The notes: generated from the letters alone by a model not told the origin. A DNA stretch of 11,731 nt from VRUE01 sp036403515 (GCA_036403515.1 DASWQV010000090.1:1-11731), one strand, 5' to 3'. Positions 1 to 7,754 are shown, counted from the first letter of the stretch. Numbers and translations: made by a program.

Positions 1-779
1 GCCAGGTCGACGCCGGTCTCGACCTCGTACTGCAGGGTCGCCAGCTGCTTCGAGAGGCGGGCGTCATCGGCGTGCTCGACCAGGTTCTGCTTGCGTTTGG
101 CGCCGGAGATCTCGTCGACGCTCGCCAGAACGCGCTCCAACGAGCCGAATTGCTGCAACAGCTGGGTGGCGGTTTTCTCGCCGATGCCGGGGACGCCGGG
201 GATGTTGTCGGAGGTGTCGCCGCGCAGGCCCATCAGGTCGGTGATCAGCTCCGGCGGCACGCCGTAGCGCTCTTCCACCGCGGCGCGGTCGTAGATCTTC
301 GTCTCGGTGATCCCGCGCGAGGTGCTCATCACCCGGATCCCGTCGCCGACCAGCTGGTAGGCGTCGCGGTCGCCGGTCACCACCATCACCTCGATCCCCT
401 GCTCGCGAGCCTGCTTGGCGAGCGAGGCGATCACGTCGTCGGCCTCGAACCCTTCGACCTTCACGTTGGTGTAGCCGAAGGCCTCGACCAGCGGCATCAG
501 GTGCGGCCACTGCTCGCGCAACAGGTCTGGGCGCGGTTTGCGCTGGGCCTTGTAGAGGTCGTAGGTGACCTCGCGCCCCGACATTCCCGCGTCCCAGGCG
601 ACGACGACCCCCGCTGGGTGATGCTCGTCGATGATCTTGACCAGCATCGAGGCGAGGCCATAGATCGCGTTGGTCGGCCGCCCGTCACTGGTGCCGATCG
701 ACTCGGGCAGGGCGAAGAAGGCCCGGTAGGCAAGCGAGTTGCCGTCGATCAGAAAGAGCTCGGGTCCGTTCTCCGCCAT
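1..779 (-). CDS. polA: DNA polymerase I, N-terminal 5'-3' exonuclease part (cut by window edge)
   Basis: The first 259 residues of a protein with the 5'-3' exonuclease (FEN-like) fold that removes RNA primers and flaps during Okazaki-fragment maturation and repair. The frame stays open to the left edge, so the 3' end is missing. Visible motifs in order: an N-terminal strand with the metal-binding Asp (LFLIDGNSLAYRAFFAL), VVVAWDAG, the acidic helix EGFEADDVIASLA, VVTGDRDAYQLV, and the helix-3-turn-helix region LMGLRGDTSDNIPGVPGIGEKTA. The last visible residues (LSKQLATLQYEVETGVDLA) match the linker leading into the rest of Pol I. The ATG at 777-779 is nine bases after the stop of the upstream DUF559 gene on the same strand, so co-transcription is likely. 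No strong Shine-Dalgarno is visible. A stand-alone exonuclease cannot be excluded, because the polymerase domain lies outside the window. Confidence 0.9.
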   Translation of the reverse strand, partial: MAENGPELFLIDGNSLAYRAFFALPESIGTSDGRPTNAIYGLASMLVKIIDEHHPAGVVVAWDAGMSGREVTYDLYKAQRKPRPDLLREQWPHLMPLVEAFGYTNVKVEGFEADDVIASLAKQAREQGIEVMVVTGDRDAYQLVGDGIRVMSTSRGITETKIYDRAAVEERYGVPPELITDLMGLRGDTSDNIPGVPGIGEKTATQLLQQFGSLERVLASVDEISGAKRKQNLVEHADDARLSKQLATLQYEVETGVDL

Positions 780-788
780 GCCGCAACT

Positions 789-1627
789 CTATGAGGCGAG
801 CCCGAGGGCTTCTTGCAGGTCTTTGACGATCAGGGCGGGCTCCCGGCGGATCTGCCGGTCGGTGAAGCGCCGCACCTCGAATCCGCGCCGCCGCAGGTCG
901 AGGTCGCGCGCGTGGTCGTCCTCAAAAGCGATCGTGCCACGGTGGTAGCGATAGCTGTCGGTCTCCACCGCCAGGCGCTGCCCGGGCCAGACGAAATCGA
1001 CGATCCAGCGACCGATCCGGACGTTGACGACGGGCATCGGAATGTCGTGGCGCCGGCAGAGTCGCAGGAAATCTCGCTCGACGTCGCTGCGGGTCTGGTC
1101 GGTCGCAACCCCGGCGCCGAGCGCGAGGCCCGATATCTCCGCCTCCCTGACGGCGCGCCTCCACAGCCATGGAGCAACCGTCCCGCACAGGTCGGCGATC
1201 GTGCGCGCAGGCGTCGTCACGGGAATGCCCCATCGCCGGGTGATCTGATCCGACGCGAGTGACTTGAGCGGTGAAGCCGAATGCCGGGCCGCACGATGCG
1301 GCCGCTCCGGCTCTGAGTGGCGACGTCCACCGGTCCGTCCGGCGGCGGTAGGAGATCCCACAGAGCAGCGGCGCTGGCGTGACTCAGCGCCGCCCGGTCC
1401 CCGTAGGCAAGCACCGCGGCCATCCACCGCGCCTCGCGAGACCTTCCGGGGTAGCCGACCGCATAGACCCCGCGGTACATTGCAAAGAGCCGACTCGCCT
1501 TCACCCTCCTGCAAACCGCATGCTTGTCGAGCCCGGCGCGTCGAAGCTGCCCGACCGTCACGACACCGTGCTGGCGAGCCGCGATCTTCGCGATGCGCTG
1601 GTCCGCCTGGTCGAGTTGGTCGCCCAT
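789..1627 (-). pseudogene. AbiEi-N-like / DUF559 endonuclease-fold protein, frame broken near 1262
   Basis: Two overlapping minus-strand frames make one familiar protein. The first (1627 down to about 1265) gives about 121 residues of a winged-helix AbiEi-N-type domain: IAARQHGVVTVGQLRRAGL, then RLFAMYRGVYAVG, AALSHASAAALWDLL and GIRLHRS. The second (about 1262 down to 789) continues with SLASDQITRRWGIPVTTPARTIADL and a DUF559/Vsr-like nuclease domain (IVDFVWPGQRLAVETDSYRYH, then RRRGFEVRRFTDRQI), including the D..ExD pattern of PD-(D/E)xK folds. Inserting one base near 1261-1264 would join them into about 280 residues, normal for this family. The function of such genes is uncertain; they resemble antitoxin-regulator/nuclease hybrids and are common in Thermoleophilia. 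The gene sits 39 bp after the CotH stop and 9 bp before polA. Either a recent one-base deletion or a sequencing/assembly error could explain the break. The start used is ATG at 1625-1627. Confidence 0.75.
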
Positions 1628-1666
1628 AGAGCGACTAAGTCGACCACGGGCAGGATTCTCCCCCGG

Positions 1667-3298
1667 CTAGTGGATTTTGCGTGGAAGGCGGACGCGACGG
1701 ACTGCCGATTCGCCGGGGCCGCTCTGCGGGACGAAGGTCGTCCGCAAGCGCAGCAGAACGCTGTGGGAGTGCAATCGAGACAGGACCGAGCCCGAGAGCC
1801 GGCAGCGGAGATCCCGTCCGCCGACGCTCGACACCGTGGAGCGGACGGAGCATGCCTTGCGCCAGCCATGAGCCGTCTTGACCTTGGCCGTCTGGATTAC
1901 GGCGCCGGGCCCGGCGAACCACAGGTGCGTGACGAGCGCAGCGCCACCGCGCCGGGAATGCCCGACATAGAGGCTCGGCGTCGTCACCGCTGGCGCGCCG
2001 GCCGAGGGACCGGGCGCCGGAACAGAGGCAGAGGATTCTTCAGGGCCGAGGAACGCCGCAAGTTCGCCCGGCCGCTCGGCGATGAATTCGCGCGTTTCGT
2101 CGACGCCGGTTTTTATTTCCGCCAGGTCGTGCTCACTCCTGCCATTGCCCTGTTCCTGTTCCTCCCAGGGCTTGAGCAAGGCGGCGGTTTTGGCCGCCAG
2201 CGAATCGAGGCCCAGGCCGGGAATCGTTTTCTGCAATTCCCTCAGCGCCTGCCGGTAGAGGCTGGCGCAGGCCGGATCTGCGAGGCAATCGTCGAATAGC
2301 AGCCCCGCGTCAGCGTCGAATTCGGTTCGCCTGTAGGGCTCCCAGGTGTTGTCCGTCCCCCAGGGCAGCATCTGGAAGCGTCCGGCCGGATCGCTGTAGA
2401 GGTAGTAGTTGTTCGGCTTGCGCAAACCCTCTTCGCCCGAGTAGCCGTCCCAGTGGCCGATGTATTTCTCGACCGCCCACATCCGGGTCATCTCAGCCAG
2501 ATCGGCGACTGAGCCGACGGCGGCCGACCAGCCGGGGCCTTTGGTGCTGTTGACGGCGGCAGTCAGAGCTTCGAGGTCTTCGACGTGTTCTTCTTTGCCC
2601 TCGTCGACTTCGTAGCCGCCTTCTTGGCCCGTCAGCGCCGCGACGCCGGGAGTGACGTCGACGCCGTATTCGCCCTCGTACAGATGCTGAGGCGGTTCTT
2701 CGAATTTCCCGAACCAGCGTTCGAGGTTGACCTTGTCGAGGTTCTCCAGGTTGAGGTGGGTGCCGAAGTCTTCGCCGTTGAGCCGAACGTCGGCGAAACC
2801 CGTGCGGGGCGCGGCGATCCCAGCGCCACGGAAAACGCGGTAGGCGAGGGTCTCGTGGATGAACGAGGGGTCCTCGACCATGTTGTTGAGCGTCATCTTG
2901 CGCAGGCCGAGGAACGGTTCGGATTTTGCGAACTTGAACTTGAAGCCCGCCTTGCCGTCAAGCGTCCGAAAGGAGCCGAGGACGTTGCCCTTGAGGCGAA
3001 TTTCGACCGGACGCGCGGTGACGACCGGGGTTTCCGCGCCGCCGGGCGTACCGTCGGTTTTCGAGAGCGAGAACGTGCCTTTGACGTATTTGTCCGGTTC
3101 CGCTTCGAGTTTGGCTCTTTCGGCCGACGACAGAGTGAGGTCGATGACGACCACGGTGCCGGGCTCATACATCCAGCCGGCCGCACCTGGTTCGGGTTCG
3201 GCGAGTGCTGTCGCGCGTCCCGCTCCCACCGCGAGGCAGAGCACCAAAGAAACCGTGGCGCCCAGGCCCGCCTTCCGCGCAAAACGTCTCGCTCGCAT
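1667..3298 (-). CDS. Secreted CotH-kinase-family protein
   Basis: A 543-residue exported protein of the CotH kinase family, atypical kinases first known from spore coats (CotH phosphorylates coat proteins). Residues 1-33 form a Sec-type signal: basic MRARRFARK, a hydrophobic stretch, and AxA-like ATALA before EPEP. Cys21 lacks a proper lipobox. The kinase-like core spans roughly residues 45-420: FKFKFAK (119-125), LRKMTLNNMVEDPSFIHETLAYRVFRGAG, a VRLNGEDFGTHLNLENLDK segment, LYEGEYG, then the WAVEKYIGHWDGYSG and NNYYLYSDPAGRFQMLPWGTDNTW regions. The latter holds the Asp-bearing loop near 316, where the usual PWDxD reads WGTD. A Pro/Ala-rich linker (about 424-442) leads to a roughly 100-residue C-terminal domain that I do not recognise. 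A/T-ending codons look commoner here than in the malic enzyme gene. It is transcribed away from the malic enzyme gene. Substrate unknown. Confidence 0.85.
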   Translation of the reverse strand: MRARRFARKAGLGATVSLVLCLAVGAGRATALAEPEPGAAGWMYEPGTVVVIDLTLSSAERAKLEAEPDKYVKGTFSLSKTDGTPGGAETPVVTARPVEIRLKGNVLGSFRTLDGKAGFKFKFAKSEPFLGLRKMTLNNMVEDPSFIHETLAYRVFRGAGIAAPRTGFADVRLNGEDFGTHLNLENLDKVNLERWFGKFEEPPQHLYEGEYGVDVTPGVAALTGQEGGYEVDEGKEEHVEDLEALTAAVNSTKGPGWSAAVGSVADLAEMTRMWAVEKYIGHWDGYSGEEGLRKPNNYYLYSDPAGRFQMLPWGTDNTWEPYRRTEFDADAGLLFDDCLADPACASLYRQALRELQKTIPGLGLDSLAAKTAALLKPWEEQEQGNGRSEHDLAEIKTGVDETREFIAERPGELAAFLGPEESSASVPAPGPSAGAPAVTTPSLYVGHSRRGGAALVTHLWFAGPGAVIQTAKVKTAHGWRKACSVRSTVSSVGGRDLRCRLSGSVLSRLHSHSVLLRLRTTFVPQSGPGESAVRRVRLPRKIH

Positions 3299-3421
3299 AC
3301 AGCAACAACGCTAGAACATCTGATTTCTACCGCTCAGGACAACACTCGACATATGTCGGAAAGCCGGCGCCGAGCCGGTCGTGCCTAGGCAGGCAGCCCG
3401 AATCTGATTCGATAGCTGCCG
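3299..3421. promoter_or_regulatory. Divergent intergenic region with two short palindromes
   Basis: This 123-bp gap between the divergent CotH and malic enzyme genes must hold both promoters. It contains a perfect 12-bp palindrome CGACATATGTCG at 3347-3358. It also has an inverted repeat CGAATC-T-GATTCG at 3399-3411, ending ten bases before the malic enzyme ATG. Either could be an operator, and the second is placed where a bound protein would block initiation at the malic enzyme gene. No convincing -35/-10 pair or Shine-Dalgarno was found, so malic enzyme may use a weak site or a leaderless transcript. Operator function is inferred from position only. Confidence 0.35.
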
Positions 3422-4882
<1,461 letters not shown>

Positions 4883-5788
4883 GTGAAGGTCCTCGTCAGT
4901 GGAGCCAGCGGTTTGATCGGGTCGGCCCTCTGCGATTCATTGCTGGCCCGGGGCGACGCAGTGGTCGGTCTGACACGGGACCCTTCGAGGGCGCGCCGCA
5001 CCAACCCCGGCGTCAGCTGGCACGCCTGGGAGCCGACCCTGGAACGCCCGCCGGCGGCGGCCTTCGAGGGCGTCGACGCGGTGGTCAACCTGCTCGGCGA
5101 GAAAATCGACCAGCGCTGGACCGACGAGGCCAAGCAGCGGATCATGGAGAGCCGGCGCACCGGCACCCACAACCTGATCGGCGCCCTCGCCGGCCTAGAG
5201 ACAAGGCCGCGCGTGCTGGTCAACCAGTCGGCGATCGGCTTCTACGGAAACCGCGGCGATGAGATCGTCGACGAGTCGAGTGAGGGCGGCAAGGGCTTCG
5301 ACGCCGAGGTCGTGCGCGAGTGGGAGAAGACGGCGCGCGAGGCGGAGGGAATCGGCGTTCGCCTGGTCATCATCCGCACCGGCCAGGTGCTCGATCCGCG
5401 CGGCGGCTTCCTTAAGCAACTGCTGACCCCTTTCAAGCTCGGCGTCGGCGGCCCGCTGGCCGGCGGCAACCAGTACGTCTCCTGGATCCACCGCGATGAC
5501 GAGGTCGGCATCCTGCTCTGGGCGCTGGACAACGAAAGCGCGAGCGGCCTGGTCAACGCGACGGCGCCCGACCCGGTGACCAACAGGGCCTTCTCGAAGG
5601 CACTGGGCCGGGCGATCAACCGACCGGCCGTGATGCCGGTTCCCGGATTTACCCTGGATCTGATGTACGGCGGCGAGTTCGGGAAGGTTCTCCGCGGTGG
5701 CCAACGTGTCTTGCCGCGTAGGGCGCTGGACTTGGGATACGAGTTCATGCATCCAGAGTTGGGCGAGGCGCTTAGGGATTTGCTCTAG
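4883..5788 (+). CDS. TIGR01777/YfcH-family NAD(P)-dependent epimerase
   Basis: A 301-residue extended short-chain-dehydrogenase-like protein of the TIGR01777 family (E. coli YfcH, plant SulA relatives). The N-terminal Rossmann motif is G7-A-S-G-L-I-G13. VDAVVNLLGEKIDQRW (about 64-79) and NQSAIGFYGNRGDE (about 114-127) are family signatures; the Tyr of FYG sits where the catalytic Tyr of the superfamily lies. YVSWIHRDDEVGILLWAL is typical of the mid region. The last roughly 50 residues (VPGFTLDLMYGGEFGKVLRGGQRVLP...) match the DUF1731 tail. Length is normal. It starts with GTG at 4883, immediately after the malic enzyme stop, so translation is probably coupled. The substrate is unknown for most members; some relatives affect cell division. 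The stop is followed by a short hairpin and then the long palindromic element. Confidence 0.92.
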   Translation: MKVLVSGASGLIGSALCDSLLARGDAVVGLTRDPSRARRTNPGVSWHAWEPTLERPPAAAFEGVDAVVNLLGEKIDQRWTDEAKQRIMESRRTGTHNLIGALAGLETRPRVLVNQSAIGFYGNRGDEIVDESSEGGKGFDAEVVREWEKTAREAEGIGVRLVIIRTGQVLDPRGGFLKQLLTPFKLGVGGPLAGGNQYVSWIHRDDEVGILLWALDNESASGLVNATAPDPVTNRAFSKALGRAINRPAVMPVPGFTLDLMYGGEFGKVLRGGQRVLPRRALDLGYEFMHPELGEALRDLL

Positions 5789-5793
5789 CGGGG

Positions 5794-5814
5794 GGAGGGC
5801 CGGTCGGCCCCTCC
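5794..5814 (+). terminator. Short GC hairpin just after the epimerase stop
   Basis: GGAGGGCC, a GGTC loop and GGCCCCTCC form a stem with one bulged C, starting five bases after the stop codon. There is no T-tract, so if it terminates it does so as a U-less hairpin, as proposed for many high-GC bacteria. The same position after the pfkA stop carries a similar hairpin. The bases after the stem (CAACGAACGGG) resemble the start of the long element core, so this may be a decayed partial copy. Confidence 0.4.
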
Positions 5815-5840
5815 TCAACGAACGGGTCGTAACTGCGCTA

Positions 5841-5923
5841 GGCATGGGAGTGCCAGGTAGCCCCTCCCAAAACGAGCGGCAGGAGCCGCTCTTGAGTGTT
5901 TTGGGAGGAGCTACCTGGCACTC
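5841..5923 (+). repeat. Palindromic element, copy 1 (83 bp, 26-bp arms)
   Basis: Left arm 5848-5873 and right arm 5898-5923 are reverse complements at 25 of 26 positions (mismatch 5862/5909). Inside is a second stem, GAGCGGC-AGGA-GCCGCTC (5874-5891), followed by TTGAGT. Aligned without gaps to copy 2 (6394-6476, opposite strand), 70 of 83 positions agree by my count. Ten of the thirteen differences are five paired changes that keep the outer stem intact (5851/5920, 5853/5918, 5855/5916, 5858/5913, 5859/5912). It lies between the convergent ends of the epimerase and lipoprotein genes, so it may work as a bidirectional terminator. Confidence 0.9.
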
Positions 5924-5924
5924 T

Positions 5925-6386
5925 TCAGTCCTGGTGCAAGGCTTCTCGTAGCTGTGTCCTGAGGGAGCCCGAATCCGCGGTTTCTATGAGTTTGAGCAAG
6001 CGAGCCAGCGCGGCTTTTCCTGAGCTTGCAGAGATCCATGGGACCTCAGCGGTTTCCAAGATCGGGCGAGTGAAGCGGGCGGCTGCAGGGTTGGGAACTT
6101 CCAGGTAAGCCACCGTGGTCGAGTCCTCCGTGGCTCTCCGAGCATTCGCGCCAAGGGCTGCCAGGTTGAGCTTGCTGCGGCTGCGAGCGCTTGGCAGGCA
6201 CACTGCTTGGACCTTGAGCTCTCCAGCTCGGCCGCCCTGCCTCGCAAGCTCTTGCTTCGCGCCAGCGCAGAGGGGCGCCGCAACGTAAGCAGTAACGGTC
6301 GCGTCCTGTGCAACGCCTTCGCCTCCTCCGCAGCCAGCGATTGCGACCAGGGCGAAGCCAGCTACCCCCACCGAAGCCTTGCGCAA
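5925..6386 (-). CDS. Short putative lipoprotein, weakly like a periplasmic binding-protein fragment
   Basis: A 153-residue protein when read from the TTG at 6384-6386, giving a textbook lipoprotein signal: MRKASVGVAGFALVAIAG then Cys19 (lipobox I-A-G-C). A Gly-rich stretch (CGGGEGVAQ) follows and then a mature domain of about 125 residues. Segments such as ALGANARRATEDSTTVAYLEVPNPAAARFTRPILETAEVPWISAS recall the first lobe of branched-chain amino-acid-type (Peripla_BP_6) binding proteins. These are normally about 350 residues or more, so this is either a truncated relative or a distinct small family; that resemblance is my inference. The frame stays open upstream through the palindromic element to 6518, and an ATG at 6473 would add 29 residues encoded by it. 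I prefer 6386 because only that start makes a compact signal peptide. No clear Shine-Dalgarno is visible. The gene is flanked by inverted copies of the element. Confidence 0.65.
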   Translation of the reverse strand: MRKASVGVAGFALVAIAGCGGGEGVAQDATVTAYVAAPLCAGAKQELARQGGRAGELKVQAVCLPSARSRSKLNLAALGANARRATEDSTTVAYLEVPNPAAARFTRPILETAEVPWISASSGKAALARLLKLIETADSGSLRTQLREALHQD

Positions 6387-6393
6387 GACGCGA

Positions 6394-6476
6394 GAGCGAC
6401 CGGCGGCCCCTCCCAAAACACTCAAGAGCGGCACCTGCCGCTCATTTTGGGAGGGGCCGCCGGTCGCTCCCATGCC
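6394..6476 (-). repeat. Palindromic element, copy 2 (83 bp, perfect 25-bp arms)
   Basis: Arms 6394-6418 and 6445-6469 are perfect 25-base reverse complements. The inner stem GAGCGGC-ACCT-GCCGCTC is at 6426-6443. The element is the inverse of copy 1: 6409-6432 is the exact reverse complement of 5885-5908 (24 of 24), and 6434-6443 that of 5874-5883. Arm sequence differs from copy 1 but pairing is kept. It sits between the pfkA stop and the lipoprotein start, both minus strand, so it could separate the two transcripts or form part of the lipoprotein mRNA leader. Confidence 0.9.
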
Positions 6477-6505
6477 TCGTACAAGCGCCCCAGGCCCGCT
6501 CGTTT

Positions 6506-6529
6506 GGGGAGGGGCCACAGTCCCTCCCC
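6506..6529 (-). terminator. Hairpin after the pfkA stop
   Basis: Perfect 8-bp arms GGGGAGGG and CCCTCCCC with an 8-base loop, ten bases past the pfkA stop on the minus strand. No U-tract follows. Read on the minus strand, the second arm runs into CCCCAAACGAGCGGG, close to the start of the long element core. It therefore looks like a degenerate half-copy next to the full copy 2, mirroring the arrangement after the epimerase gene. Confidence 0.45.
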
Positions 6530-6539
6530 TGCCTCGCCG

Positions 6540-7568
6540 CTAGCCAAAGAAGACCTCGGCCTCGGAGTACAGCGACTCCGGCACCGTCTTCAGCTCAGCC
6601 GTGGCCTCGCTGAGCTCGACCAGCTGAATGTCGGTCCCTTTCAGAGCGGTCATCTTGCCCCAGTCCCCGGCATCGGCAGCATCGATCGCATGCAGCCCAA
6701 ACCTGGTGGCCAGAACCCGATCGAAGGCGGTCGGCGTGCCGCCCCGCTGGACGTGGCCCAGCACCGTCGCCCGGGCCTCCTTGCCGGTCCGCTTCTCGAT
6801 CTCACCCTCGAGCCAGTGGGCGATGCCGCCGAGGGCGACGTGGCCGAATTGATCGAGCTTCTCGTTTTTGGTCTCCGGCATGCCCCCCAGCGGCTGCGCC
6901 CCCTCGGCGACGACGAGGATCGGCGCGAACTGGTGCTCGAAGCGGCGGCCGACGAACTGGCAGACGCGCTCCAGGTCGAAGGGCAGCTCGGGGATCAGGA
7001 TCACGTTGGCGCCGCCCGCCAGGCCGGCGTGAAAGGCGATCCAGCCGGCGTGGCGGCCCATCACCTCGACGATCAGGACGCGGTGGTGGCTGTCCGCCGT
7101 CGTGTGGAGGCGGTCGATCGCCTCCATCGCGATGTTGACCGCGGTGTCGAAGCCAAAGGTGTAGTCGGTCGCGCCGAGGTCGTTGTCGATCGTCTTCGGC
7201 ACACCGACGACCGGCACGCCCTGCTCGGCATAGAGGCGGGCCGCGGCCCCAAGGGTGTCCTCGCCGCCGATCGCTATCAGCCCGTCGACGCGATCGTCCT
7301 CGAGCCGCTTGGCAATTCTCTCCGCTCCCCCCTCCTCCTTGAAGGGATTGGTGCGCGAAGCGCCGAGGATCGTTCCACCGCGGGGCAGGATGCCGCGTAC
7401 CTCGGGCACGCCGAGTTGCCGGCTGTCTCCCTCGAGCGGGCCACGCCAGCCATCGCGGTAGCCGACGAACTCGTGGCCACAGTGTTCGACCCCCTTGCGC
7501 ACGATCGCGCGGATCACCGCGTTGAGGCCGGGGCAATCCCCCCCACCGGTGAGCACGCCGATCCGCAT
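6540..7568 (-). CDS. pfkA: 6-phosphofructokinase, group III, probably PPi-dependent
   Basis: A 342-residue phosphofructokinase that phosphorylates fructose 6-phosphate to the 1,6-bisphosphate in glycolysis. The N-terminal loop reads GGGDCPGLNAVIR (8-20). GGEDT at 101-105 places Asp104 where ATP-dependent enzymes such as E. coli PfkA have Gly104. PKTIDND at 124-130 has Lys125 where E. coli has Gly124. Asp and Lys at these two sites are the established signature of pyrophosphate-using enzymes, and the sequence resembles the actinobacterial group III type (Amycolatopsis PPi-PFK). The catalytic Asp128 (TIDND) and the substrate motif MGR (170-172) are intact. If PPi-dependent, the reaction would be reversible and could serve gluconeogenesis. 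The ATG is at 7566-7568, with no strong Shine-Dalgarno. The divergent upstream gap carries a long palindrome starting 18 bases away. Confidence 0.92.
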   Translation of the reverse strand: MRIGVLTGGGDCPGLNAVIRAIVRKGVEHCGHEFVGYRDGWRGPLEGDSRQLGVPEVRGILPRGGTILGASRTNPFKEEGGAERIAKRLEDDRVDGLIAIGGEDTLGAAARLYAEQGVPVVGVPKTIDNDLGATDYTFGFDTAVNIAMEAIDRLHTTADSHHRVLIVEVMGRHAGWIAFHAGLAGGANVILIPELPFDLERVCQFVGRRFEHQFAPILVVAEGAQPLGGMPETKNEKLDQFGHVALGGIAHWLEGEIEKRTGKEARATVLGHVQRGGTPTAFDRVLATRFGLHAIDAADAGDWGKMTALKGTDIQLVELSEATAELKTVPESLYSEAEVFFG

Positions 7569-7585
7569 GGGTCTCAGGTTAGGGC

Positions 7586-7692
7586 CTATCCCGGTAGGGG
7601 TTCCGCTTACCTTTTTCGAGGAGCGTCAGATTGCTGGCGCCTCGGACGAGCACTCGCGAAAAGTACAAGACGCTCCACCCCTACCGGGATAG
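7586..7692. repeat. Long palindrome with 15-bp perfect arms and nested stems
   Basis: CTATCCCGGTAGGGG at 7586-7600 is the exact reverse complement of 7678-7692, closing a 77-base interior. Inside, GGAGCGTC (7620-7627) pairs perfectly with GACGCTCC (7669-7676). CTTTTTCG (7611-7618) can pair with CGAAAAG (7657-7663), but that pairing crosses the first, so the two are mutually exclusive or form a pseudoknot. It fills most of the 186-bp gap between divergent pfkA and the methyltransferase gene and must overlap the promoters. Whether it acts as RNA leader, DNA cruciform or mobile palindrome is unknown. Confidence 0.75.
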
Positions 7693-7742
7693 ACCGAGCC
7701 CTGACGAGCTCTCTAAAGCTGTAGTTTCGCCCGGGGAGAACG

Positions 7743-7749
7743 AAAGGAG
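7743..7749 (+). promoter_or_regulatory. Ribosome binding site of the methyltransferase gene
   Basis: AAAGGAG ends five bases before the ATG at 7755. It is one of the few strong Shine-Dalgarno sequences in the window and fixes the start. Confidence 0.8.
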
Positions 7750-7754
7750 AGCTG

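Noticed and set aside
1379..2299. Plus-strand 306-codon frame opposite the CotH and DUF559 genes
   Set aside because: It is antisense to two recognisable proteins and has no motif of its own.
5841..6476. CRISPR array or insertion-sequence terminal repeats
   Set aside because: There are only two full copies, in opposite orientation, without regular spacers. No transposase frame or target-site duplication was seen between or around them.
5925..6518. Longer 197-aa version of the lipoprotein starting upstream of element copy 2
   Set aside because: It would place the lipobox Cys near residue 63 behind residues encoded by the repeat; the TTG at 6386 gives a normal signal peptide.
6207..7724. Plus-strand 505-codon open frame opposite pfkA
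   Set aside because: It is antisense to a clear phosphofructokinase, crosses element copy 2 and lacks any domain.
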